Below are positions 1 through 6,718 of a stretch of DNA of 8,187 nucleotides, piece after piece. Each line of letters begins with the position of its first letter. Within the stretch, counting starts at the first letter, position 1. The DNA comes from Fusobacteriaceae bacterium (GTDB lineage Bacteria; Fusobacteriota; Fusobacteriia; Fusobacteriales; Fusobacteriaceae), in contig DAOUPY010000051.1 in NCBI GenBank assembly GCA_030625925.1, positions 1 to 8,187 of the forward strand, in the 5' to 3' direction. The notes under the pieces are model-generated. The model had not been told where the DNA came from, did not search any database, and saw only the letters and a list, made by a program, of their open reading frames with translations. The position numbers were made by a program, and so were the translations under genes.

Positions 1-959
1 AAAGTCCGGTAGAAGCTCTTAGCTTTACAGGGGACATAAAATCTGCTATAGAACCTGAAGTAAGTTTTAGAGTACCTGGAAACATTGAAAAGATGAACTT
101 TAATCTGGGGCAGTCGGTGAAAAAGGGAGAGGTTTTAGCTACCTTGGATAAGATAGATTATGAAATTCAATTAAGAAAGGCTGAGAGTTCTTATGAAACT
201 GCAAAAGCATCACAAATAGAGGCTCAATCAAGCTATAACAGAATAAAAGAACTATATCAAAATGACAGTGTCTCTAAAAGTGAATTTGACAGTGCAAAAG
301 CTAGAATGGATTCTACGTCTGCGTCTCTAAGAGTTGCATCGGAAGGGATAAAATATGCAAAACGTCAATTGAAATATACGGAATTAAAATCTTCTATAGA
401 TGGAACAGTGGCTGTAAAAGTCTCAGAAGTTAATGAAAATGTAGCTGCCGGTCAATCAGTGTATATTTTAAATACTGATACAGACTTAGAAGCAATATCA
501 TTTGTTCCAGAGAGTGCTATCGGACAAATAAATATTGGATCACAGGTCAATATATATGCAGGAGCTATAGGGAAGAATTATTTAGGTGAGGTTGTAGAAG
601 TAGGTACTTCATCTCTGCAATATGGATCTACATACCCTGTAAAAGTGGCTATCTTAGGTACAGATAAAAGTTTGAAAAGTGGAATGTCTGTTGTTGTAGA
701 CTTCAATAAGGATATATTGAGTGAGAAGGATAAGATATTCATACCTTTAAATGTAATCTTAAAGGACACAAATACTAACTATGTCTTTATCGTAGAAAAA
801 GACGGAGAAGGCCTGGGAGTTGTCAAAAAAATTGAGGTTAAAACAGGAATGGTTACCAATAAAGGTTTAGAAATTTTAGACGGATTATCAGAGGGAGACG
901 AATTAATTACTGCTGGAATGACTAAATTAGAAGACGGTCAGCAGGTAAAATTAAAATAG
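1..959 (+). CDS. RND efflux periplasmic adaptor subunit (HlyD/MFP family), 5' end cut off
   Basis: Periplasmic membrane-fusion protein that links an inner-membrane RND pump to an outer-membrane channel. The reading frame is open from base 3, so the ATG at 93 is only an internal Met (visible residue 31) and the true start lies outside the window; 318 codons are visible. In order they show the first half of a lipoyl domain (about residues 20-50, with SFRVPGNIEKM and VKKGEVLATLD), an alpha-hairpin coiled coil (about 52-124, with the conserved-looking tip RIKELYQNDSVSKSEFD), the second lipoyl half (about 125-157, SSIDGTVAVKV then VAAGQSVYIL), a beta-barrel (about 160-235) and a membrane-proximal domain to the C terminus. 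The signal peptide or lipobox would be in the missing part. The stop codon overlaps the ribosome site of the permease 12 bases downstream, so the two are surely co-transcribed. Family certain; substrate unknown. Confidence 0.93.
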   Translation, partial: SPVEALSFTGDIKSAIEPEVSFRVPGNIEKMNFNLGQSVKKGEVLATLDKIDYEIQLRKAESSYETAKASQIEAQSSYNRIKELYQNDSVSKSEFDSAKARMDSTSASLRVASEGIKYAKRQLKYTELKSSIDGTVAVKVSEVNENVAAGQSVYILNTDTDLEAISFVPESAIGQINIGSQVNIYAGAIGKNYLGEVVEVGTSSLQYGSTYPVKVAILGTDKSLKSGMSVVVDFNKDILSEKDKIFIPLNVILKDTNTNYVFIVEKDGEGLGVVKKIEVKTGMVTNKGLEILDGLSEGDELITAGMTKLEDGQQVKLK

Positions 960-971
960 GGAGGAATTTAC

Positions 972-3900
972 ATGAATTTAACAGAGATAGCAATTAAGAA
1001 AAAAGTAGTCACATTTACTTTTATATTGCTTTTAGCACTAGCTGGAGTTTCTACCTACTTTAAATTACCAAAAGCAGAGGATCCAGGCTATGTCGTAAGG
1101 ACAGCTACAGTAGCTACTCTATATCCAGGGGCCAGCCCAAGCAGGGTAGAAAACTTAGTGACAGACAAGATTGAGCAGAGAATTCAAGAGATGCCGGAAG
1201 TTGACTATATCGATAGTGAAAGTAGGGAAGGATTTTCATATATTACCGTACAATTTAAAGACGAGTATAAAATAATGAGACCAATTTTTGATAAGTTGAG
1301 AAGAAAAGTAGACGATGCTGTTCAAGATCTTCCTAGCGGTACCATGGCACCATTTGTAAATGATGACTTTGGTGATGTTTACGGTACAATGATTGCTGTT
1401 ACAGCTGATGGATACTCGATGGAAGATCTGAGAAGGATAGCTAAATTTACAATGGAAGAACTCCTAACTATGAAAAATGTCGGTAAGATAGTAAAAGCTG
1501 GAGTTAGACCGGAAAATGTATTTATAGATTATGACAATGCTAAACTAGCACAATTTGGGATCTCTCCAGGATATTTAAAGGAAGTTCTAGAGAGTACAAA
1601 TATACTATCTCCTGGAGGACAAATACTTCTAGGAAAAGAAAGATTAAGTTTTGAACCTAGTGGAAACTTTGATTCTGTAGATGATATAAGAAATACAGTA
1701 GTCAGACTTCCAAAGGGAAATTTAGTGAAGGTAGAAGATATTGCTAAGGTAAGAAGAGCATATCAGGAACCTATTCTTACAAGGGAAAAATTTAATGGAA
1801 AGGATACTATCTTCCTTGCAATTTCTTTAAAAGAGGGAGGAAACATCTTAGACCTTCAAAAAGAGATAGATGAAAAAATTAGCGCTGTGGAATCCAGCTA
1901 TCCTATAGGAGTAGATTTTACATATTTAACACAGGAAGCTGCAAGGGTAGATACAAGTATTCAAAGTTTCCTGTCTAATGTAGCTCAATCTATACTTACA
2001 GTAATGTTGGTACTTATAATCTTTTTAGGAGTTAGAATCGGAGCTATCGTAGCGTCATTGATTCCTATAGTAATGGCATCCTCTATGGTCTTTTTAAGTT
2101 ATTTTGGGTTGAGCCTGGATCAAATTTCACTGGCAGCTCTGATAATTGTATTGGGAATGCTGGTAGATAATGGGATAGTAATCTCAGAAGCAATCATGGT
2201 AAACATGGAAAAAGGGATGGACAAAATTAATGCAGCCTTAGAAGCTGTAAGAACTCTCAAGGGACCACTTATGATCTCTTCTATGGTTACCATATCAGCA
2301 TTTTTGCCAATCGTGCTGGCAGAAGGAACTATGGGAGAATATACAGGACCTATAACCTATGTAGTTGCTATTTGTTTAGGATTATCATGGATTTTAGGAA
2401 TAACCCTTATTCCCCTGCTCTGTGTATTATTTTTAAAGGTAGAAAAACAGGAAGCCGGCTATGACAGTAAATTTTATAGACTTTATAGAGGTTCTCTTCT
2501 AAAAGCACTAAAACATAAGTTTATGGCAGGGATTATAATTATTGGAATATTCTTTATAGCTTTATTTGGATTTAAAACCTTTGTTAAGGTGAAATTCATG
2601 CCAGATAAAGATATACCACTTTTAACAGTAGAAGCAGAACTTCCATTTGGAACTTCTATAGAAAGTACAACTAAGATGGTATTGGATGCAGAAACATATA
2701 TCCGAAAGGAATATTTCTTAGACCATCCAAAACAAGTAAAACCGCCATTTATTGCCAATATCTTAGCAGGTGGAACTTTAGTTAAATATGAAAAAGAAGG
2801 AATATTAAGTACAGGAACATTCATAGGAGAGAGTGCTCCAAGATATATTCTATCTCATACTCCTAAGATGAGTCAGCCAAATTTAGCCTTTGCAATAATC
2901 AATACTACCAGTTTTGACCTTATAAAATCTGAGATACAGCCTAAACTTATAACCTGGTTTGAAGAAAACTATCCAGATGCTAATATTAAGATCGATACTC
3001 TGCAAAATGGATCTCCAAGTGACCGTCCAATAGAGATCAGGATAAAAGGTAGAGATACGGATAAATTATACGAATATATTGGACAAGTAGAAAAAATAAT
3101 AAAAGAGAATATCGTAGGTCTAGCCGATATAAAAACTGACTGGGGCGGGAAAAATAGAAAATTCACAGTTAATATCGATCAGCAAAGAGCACTTAGAGCC
3201 GGTCTTACAAGTCAGGATATTGCAATATCTTTAAACAGTATCTTAAGCGGAATAAAGCTGACAGACTACAGAGAGGAAGACAGATTGATTCCGGTAATGT
3301 TGAGATCTCAAGGAACTTCACGGGAAGATATCGAAGTCTTAAAAAATACACCTATCTATAATCAAACCACGGGTAACTCAGTACCTCTCGGACAGGTAGC
3401 TGATATAAAAACAGTTTGGGAAGCTCCTAAAATAGTTAGAAAAGATAAGATCAAAGCTATTCTATACCAAGTAGGATTAAGAGATACAACAACAGCTATG
3501 GAACAGACATTAAAAATCAAACCGCTATTAGATGAAGCTGCATCTAAATGGGATTATGGTTATAGCTATGAATTTAAAGGGGAATACTATAACAGTAAAA
3601 AAGCAAATGATGCATTATCTGCAAAGTTCCCTATAGCAGGAATATTTATATTGTTATTACTTATAATTCAGTTTAATTCATACACTATATTAATCACAAT
3701 TTTAGCAGCACTGCCTCTTATCTTATCAGGAATAACATTTGGATTGGGATTAACTCAGCTTCCATTTGGATTTATGCCGATATTAGGTGCACTATCTCTG
3801 GTTGGTATCATGATAAATAATGCCATAGTGTTGATAGACAGGATAAATATTGAAAGGGATGAAGAGGGACGAGAACTCCCAGATGCAATACTACATGCTG

Positions 3901-4148
3901 CACAGGCTAGATTTCGACCAATAGTACTTACCACAGCTACTACAGTGTGCGGACTGATTCCATTATGGTTAGGTGGAGGAGTTATGTTTGCAGGAATGGC
4001 AGTAACTATGATCTTTGGATTGATCTTCTGTTTAGGTATCACATTAGGTATAATACCTATATTATTTGCAATCTTTCATAGAGTATGCTATAAAGAATAT
4101 AAATATGAAGATGACGATGAAAACCAAGATAAAGTTATAGAAGGGTAA
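972..4148 (+). CDS. RND family efflux permease (AcrB-like inner-membrane transporter)
   Basis: Proton-driven inner-membrane pump of the resistance-nodulation-division superfamily, partner of the adaptor just upstream. Its 1058 residues match the family norm (AcrB has 1049). The topology is the usual duplicated one: TM1 at about 12-31, a large periplasmic loop, a TM bundle at about 335-490, TM7 at about 516-536, a second large loop, and a last TM bundle starting at about 887. LPKAEDPGY and YPGASPSRVENLVTDKIE near the N terminus are typical. The TM4 motif reads GMLVDNGIVISE (D399, N400) and the TM10 motif GIMINNAIVLID (N949, N950), so of the AcrB relay residues D407, D408 and K940 only the first Asp is kept. 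The start ATG follows GGGAGG with 7 bases between. The C-terminal tail is charged (EDDDENQDK). Substrate cannot be read from sequence; drug, detergent or lipid export are all possible. Confidence 0.95.
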   Translation: MNLTEIAIKKKVVTFTFILLLALAGVSTYFKLPKAEDPGYVVRTATVATLYPGASPSRVENLVTDKIEQRIQEMPEVDYIDSESREGFSYITVQFKDEYKIMRPIFDKLRRKVDDAVQDLPSGTMAPFVNDDFGDVYGTMIAVTADGYSMEDLRRIAKFTMEELLTMKNVGKIVKAGVRPENVFIDYDNAKLAQFGISPGYLKEVLESTNILSPGGQILLGKERLSFEPSGNFDSVDDIRNTVVRLPKGNLVKVEDIAKVRRAYQEPILTREKFNGKDTIFLAISLKEGGNILDLQKEIDEKISAVESSYPIGVDFTYLTQEAARVDTSIQSFLSNVAQSILTVMLVLIIFLGVRIGAIVASLIPIVMASSMVFLSYFGLSLDQISLAALIIVLGMLVDNGIVISEAIMVNMEKGMDKINAALEAVRTLKGPLMISSMVTISAFLPIVLAEGTMGEYTGPITYVVAICLGLSWILGITLIPLLCVLFLKVEKQEAGYDSKFYRLYRGSLLKALKHKFMAGIIIIGIFFIALFGFKTFVKVKFMPDKDIPLLTVEAELPFGTSIESTTKMVLDAETYIRKEYFLDHPKQVKPPFIANILAGGTLVKYEKEGILSTGTFIGESAPRYILSHTPKMSQPNLAFAIINTTSFDLIKSEIQPKLITWFEENYPDANIKIDTLQNGSPSDRPIEIRIKGRDTDKLYEYIGQVEKIIKENIVGLADIKTDWGGKNRKFTVNIDQQRALRAGLTSQDIAISLNSILSGIKLTDYREEDRLIPVMLRSQGTSREDIEVLKNTPIYNQTTGNSVPLGQVADIKTVWEAPKIVRKDKIKAILYQVGLRDTTTAMEQTLKIKPLLDEAASKWDYGYSYEFKGEYYNSKKANDALSAKFPIAGIFILLLLIIQFNSYTILITILAALPLILSGITFGLGLTQLPFGFMPILGALSLVGIMINNAIVLIDRINIERDEEGRELPDAILHAAQARFRPIVLTTATTVCGLIPLWLGGGVMFAGMAVTMIFGLIFCLGITLGIIPILFAIFHRVCYKEYKYEDDDENQDKVIEG

Positions 4149-4179
4149 AACTATAGAAGAATAAAGTTATAAAAAGATA
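4131..4179 (+). repeat. three imperfect tandem copies of a 16-17 base unit across the permease stop codon
   Basis: Copies lie at 4131-4147 (AAAGTTATAGAAGGGTA), 4148-4163 (AAACTATAGAAGAATA) and 4164-4179 (AAGTTATAAAAAGATA). The first copy encodes the last residues of the permease and most of its stop codon; the others fill the gap before the next gene. This looks like slippage or duplication in AT-rich DNA; no function is evident. Confidence 0.55.
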
Positions 4180-4207
4180 AAAAAATTAATTTTTAGGAGG
4201 TATTAAT

Positions 4208-4492
4208 ATGGAAGACATTGCAATTAAACATTCATTGGATGACAATAAATTTTTAGCTATGGACGGTGACATCGAAGCAGGGTATTTAGGATATAATTTA
4301 AAAGATAAAACTATATATATCCTTACTATCTATGTAGATCCTAAATATAGAAATAGATTTTTAGGTAAAAAATTGTTGGATCAATGTGTAGATTATGCCA
4401 GAAAAGAACAATTTAAAATTTTACCTATATGTTCGTATGCGGCAAAAGTGTTTGAGAAGACTGATAAATATGATGATCTTAAAATTATTTAA
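4208..4492 (+). CDS. small GNAT-like N-acetyltransferase domain protein (YjdJ/COG2388 type)
   Basis: A 94-residue single-domain protein resembling the short GNAT proteins of the acetyltransf_CG group: strand-rich N terminus (residues 14-43), the acetyl-CoA-loop region VDPKYRNRFLGKKL (43-56), helix LDQCVDYARKEQ, then KILPICSYAAKVFEK (70-84), where the P-x-C-S-Y core with C75 is characteristic. Length is normal for the group. The pyrophosphate-binding motif, usually R/Q-x-x-G-x-G/A, reads R48-N-R-F51-L-G53, so its first glycine is replaced by Phe; acetyl-CoA binding may be altered. AGGAGG at 4195-4200 sits 7 bases before the ATG. The gene lies 59 bases after the permease on the same strand with no obvious terminator between, so read-through from the efflux operon is likely. 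The substrate is unknown; family members are often annotated only as predicted acetyltransferases. Confidence 0.8.
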   Translation: MEDIAIKHSLDDNKFLAMDGDIEAGYLGYNLKDKTIYILTIYVDPKYRNRFLGKKLLDQCVDYARKEQFKILPICSYAAKVFEKTDKYDDLKII

Positions 4493-4517
4493 ATAAAAAT
4501 AAACATCCAATTTCAAT

Positions 4518-4548
4518 ATTTTATTTAGTCACAGAGACCAAATAAAAT
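4518..4548. repeat. hairpin-forming inverted repeat in the convergent gap
   Basis: ATTTTATTT (4518-4526) pairs perfectly with AAATAAAAT (4540-4548). After one A/C mismatch, GTC (4528-4530) pairs with GAC (4536-4538), leaving a five-base loop ACAGA. No T-run follows on either side, so it is not a canonical terminator; it could be a 3'-UTR stem that protects mRNA. Confidence 0.5.
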
Positions 4549-4573
4549 CTAATCTTATAATTTTCTAGATAAT

Positions 4574-4614
4574 AAAAAAGAAGCCACTTTAATTAGAGTG
4601 GCTTCTTAATTTTA
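4574..4614. terminator. bidirectional intrinsic terminator between the efflux/GNAT unit and ade
   Basis: AAGAAGCCACT (4578-4588) pairs with AGTGGCTTCTT (4597-4607), extendable by a T/G wobble and a T-A pair to an AATT loop. An A-run on the left (4574-4579) gives U residues for leftward transcripts, and TAATTTTA on the right serves rightward ones. It lies between convergent genes, 86 bases after the acetyltransferase stop and about 70 bases beyond the ade stop, as expected for a shared terminator. Confidence 0.88.
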
Positions 4615-4678
4615 TCTGCGATTTCATTATTTGTTTGTGGTATATCCAATTATAATATTCTTTACTCTTGATATTTTA

Positions 4679-6421
4679 TCAATCATTTTGATCATTGACG
4701 CTTATATCTATAAATTTAAAATTAACAACATCAAATAAACCCTTGTCTGTAACTTTTATTTCTGGAATAACGGGTAAGGCTAAAAATGCTAAAGTCATAA
4801 ATGGATCTAGGTCTCTATTTACACCCAATCTATCATAAGCTATTTTAAGCATTTCCCCTAGAATTTCTTTTACTGCCTCAATAGGCTTATCAGACATTAA
4901 TCCTGCTATTGGTAATTCTAGTTTTTTCAATACCTTCCCTTTAGACACTACGACCAGTCCTCCCTGTATTTTTTCAATTTCCTTTACAGCAACATGCATA
5001 TCATGATCACTGTCTCCTATGACTAAAATATTATGGGAATCATTTGAAACAGTTGAAGCTATGGCCCCTCCTTTAAGATTAAAGTTTTCTACCAGGCTAA
5101 ATCCTATATTGCCGGTGGCATGATGCCTTTCAATTACCGCTAATTTTAGAAGATCTTTATCACTATTAAATTTAAAATAGCCTTTACTGTCTATTTCTAC
5201 TTCACGGATTACTTTTTCAGTTAAAAGACTGTGAGGTAATAACCTCATGACATTTGCGTGATTACTTGTCAGCTTAATTTTTAGATCTTTTTCGTAAATT
5301 TTTTTAAAGTTTACGGTGCCGCTTACTTTTGTGATATTCTCTTTTTTTACATCGAAAAGTGGTTCACCATCTTTTGCAACAAATTTTCCATTTTTTATAA
5401 CTTCTAATACATTAAAATCTTCTAAATTATTTACTATTATTAAATCTGCATCATATCCGGGAGCGATTGCTCCTAAGTTTTTTATTCCATAACATTCGCA
5501 TACATTGATAGTCGCCATTTTAATTGCTGTTATTGGGTTTATCCCATTTTTCATAGCAGTTCTTACATTGTTATCAATATGTCCAGTTTCTATTATATCC
5601 TCTGGATTCCTATCATCTGTACAAAACAAACATCTTCTTTCATTTTCTGGAGTGATTCCTTCTATTAAAGCTTCTAGATTTTTGGCTGCACTTCCCTCCC
5701 TTATGGAAATATACATCCCCTTTCTCAACCTATCCTGCATTTCATCTACAGTAGAACACTCGTGATCCGTTTTTATTCCGCCTATTATATATGCATTTAG
5801 CTCTTCACCACCAATATTAGGTGAATGACCATCTACTATTTTATTATTATCTTGAGCTAATTTTAATTTGTCTACTATTTTACTATCTCCCTGTATTACC
5901 CCTGGATAATTCATCATTTCTCCCAGACCCAGCACCATAGGATTGCCAATTAATTCCTTTAATTCTCCAGCTTCTAGTATTGCTCCTGAATTTTCAAATG
6001 GTGTTGCAGGTACACATGAAGGAAGCATATAATAAACATTGAGCGGAAGATCTTCACTTGATTTAATCATGAATTTAATACCTTCCAAACCGCATACATT
6101 GGCTATTTCATGCGGATCTGCAATTACACTGGTTGTTCCTTTAGGAACTACTGCCCGTGCAAACTGACCAGGTGAAATCATAGAGCTTTCTATATGAACA
6201 TGGCTGTCTATAAGTCCTGGAGATAAATATTTTCCATTTAGATCAATTTCATTTAAACCTTCGTAATCCCCAATCCCTATTATTTTCCCCGAATCAATTG
6301 CCAAATTACCTTCTATTATCTCGTTTGAAAATACACTGATAATCCGGCAATTCTTTAGCAGAAGCTCTGCTTTTTTTCGTTTTGATGCCACATCAATTAA
6401 ATGTTTTATTTTATTATTCAT
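4679..6421 (-). CDS. ade: adenine deaminase (adenine aminohydrolase, EC 3.5.4.2)
   Basis: Cytosolic metal-dependent amidohydrolase that converts adenine to hypoxanthine and ammonia, feeding purine salvage and nitrogen use. Its 580 residues match known Ade proteins (about 577-588). Visible motifs are the metal-binding DSHVHIESSM (H74, H76), DPHEIANVCG (H104, E105), DGHSPNI (H199), DHECST (H220, E221) and FCTDDRNPEDI (D269, D270). They are followed by the small beta domain and the Ade-specific C-terminal domain (GFSLVENFNLKGGAIAST, LPIAGLMS). In the C-terminal motif usually written HDSHN the first His is Asn (N460, codon at 5042-5044). The start is fixed by GGAGGT (6426-6431) four bases before ATG. 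The gene stands alone, with its own promoter and a leader holding an adenine-class riboswitch and terminator, so expression should rise with adenine. The leading MNNKIKHLIDVASKRKKAELLLKN segment is typical of the family. Confidence 0.96.
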   Translation of the reverse strand: MNNKIKHLIDVASKRKKAELLLKNCRIISVFSNEIIEGNLAIDSGKIIGIGDYEGLNEIDLNGKYLSPGLIDSHVHIESSMISPGQFARAVVPKGTTSVIADPHEIANVCGLEGIKFMIKSSEDLPLNVYYMLPSCVPATPFENSGAILEAGELKELIGNPMVLGLGEMMNYPGVIQGDSKIVDKLKLAQDNNKIVDGHSPNIGGEELNAYIIGGIKTDHECSTVDEMQDRLRKGMYISIREGSAAKNLEALIEGITPENERRCLFCTDDRNPEDIIETGHIDNNVRTAMKNGINPITAIKMATINVCECYGIKNLGAIAPGYDADLIIVNNLEDFNVLEVIKNGKFVAKDGEPLFDVKKENITKVSGTVNFKKIYEKDLKIKLTSNHANVMRLLPHSLLTEKVIREVEIDSKGYFKFNSDKDLLKLAVIERHHATGNIGFSLVENFNLKGGAIASTVSNDSHNILVIGDSDHDMHVAVKEIEKIQGGLVVVSKGKVLKKLELPIAGLMSDKPIEAVKEILGEMLKIAYDRLGVNRDLDPFMTLAFLALPVIPEIKVTDKGLFDVVNFKFIDISVNDQND

Positions 6422-6460
6422 TGCTACCTCCGTTTATATAAGTTTTACCTGTAGTTAAAT

Positions 6461-6517
6461 AAAAAAAATCCCACCACAAAAATAAATTACTATAGAAGCA
6501 TTTATTTTGTAATGAGA
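6461..6517 (-). terminator. riboswitch-controlled intrinsic terminator in the ade leader
   Basis: On the minus strand the 5' arm runs from 6517 to 6500 and the 3' arm from 6487 to 6469. It makes about 18 pairs, with G-U wobbles at 6515, 6512 and 6511 and one bulged T (6482), around a 12-base loop. Eight T residues (6468-6461) follow directly. The 5' arm includes the 3' strands of aptamer P3 (6517-6514) and P1 (from 6511), so aptamer and terminator cannot both form. This implies that ligand binding prevents termination. Confidence 0.87.
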
Positions 6518-6583
6518 AATTAAGGTTTCCCGTAGAAACCCCCAAACCAAATCATTGGGGTTATACGATTATTTTATTTTGTA
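6501..6583 (-). repeat. 11-base direct repeat flanking the riboswitch aptamer
   Basis: TACAAAATAAA occurs on the minus strand at 6583-6573, just after the predicted transcript start, and again at 6511-6501, where it forms the 5' arm of the terminator. The 3' arm of the terminator (TTTATTTTTGT) can therefore pair with either copy. Whether the upstream copy is used is inference. Confidence 0.6.
6509..6570 (-). promoter_or_regulatory. purine riboswitch aptamer, adenine class
   Basis: Read leftward, the leader has the purine aptamer signature: CGTATAACCCCAATG, then TTTGGTTTGGGG, then the core GTTTCTAC (6539-6532), a P3 stem and ATTAC. P2 is CCCCAA (6560-6555) with TTGGGG (6545-6540). L2 contains the GG (6548-6547) that kisses CC in L3 (6525-6524). 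P3 is GGGAAA (6531-6526) with TTTCTC (6519-6514). The ligand-contact positions equivalent to U22, U47 and U51 are present. The base-reading position 74 (base 6512) is U, which in characterised members selects adenine, whereas C selects guanine. The sequence is close to the known pbuE and add aptamers. Departures: P1 is very short (GTA/TAC, then a C/A mismatch), L3 is one base short, and the L2 base equivalent to A35 is U. Its position before ade and an overlapping terminator argue for an adenine-ON switch. Confidence 0.92.
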
Positions 6584-6590
6584 TACTATG

Positions 6591-6619
6591 AATATATATC
6601 TTTTTTTGAAACTTGTCAA
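6591..6619 (-). promoter_or_regulatory. sigma70-type promoter of ade
   Basis: Minus-strand -35 box TTGACA (6619-6614, a perfect match), a 17-base spacer, and -10 box TATATT (6596-6591). Transcription should begin around 6584-6587, about 20 bases before the aptamer and about 165 bases before the ade start codon. The strong promoter with a downstream terminator fits control at the level of premature termination. Confidence 0.85.
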
Positions 6620-6683
6620 CTATAATTTTTATACTGAGATACTAGGATCAATTGCAAGGTTTGAGCTGATTTGGGAAATTAAT

Positions 6684-6712
6684 TTGCATTAATATAAAAA
6701 CCATGATATACT
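6684..6712 (+). promoter_or_regulatory. promoter of the SRP RNA gene
   Basis: -10 box TATACT (6707-6712) lies exactly seven bases before G6719, the first base of the terminal SRP helix. A weak -35 box, TTGCAT (6684-6689), stands 17 bases upstream. The -35 sits inside the inverted repeat ATTAAT-TTGC-ATTAAT (6678-6693). It is divergent from the ade promoter, with about 65 bases between the two -35 elements. Confidence 0.75.
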
Positions 6713-6718
6713 CATTTT

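Noticed and set aside
93..95. ATG as the start of the adaptor protein
   Set aside because: The frame is open to the window edge, and the upstream residues (SFTGDIKSAIEPEVSFRVPG) are typical of the lipoyl-domain entry of adaptors.
578..769. Minus-strand open frame inside the adaptor gene
   Set aside because: It is antisense to strongly conserved adaptor sequence, has no ribosome site and matches no family; a shadow frame.
2483..4042. Three minus-strand open frames inside the RND permease (2483-2824, 2969-3166, 3755-4042)
   Set aside because: All lie opposite conserved transporter sequence and show low-complexity, unfamily-like translations; shadow frames.
4181..4194. Perfect palindrome AAAAATTAATTTTT just before the acetyltransferase ribosome site
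   Set aside because: A-run/T-run symmetry is common in DNA this AT-rich, and the stem would be only five A-U pairs; no support for function.
5505..5765. Plus-strand open frame inside ade
   Set aside because: Antisense to the adenine deaminase metal-site region, with no ribosome site; the hydrophobic translation is a by-product of the opposite frame.
6621..6626. Plus-strand TATAAT as an additional ffs promoter
   Set aside because: No usable -35 at 16-18 bases, whereas TATACT at 6707 is exactly positioned for the mature 5' end of the SRP RNA.
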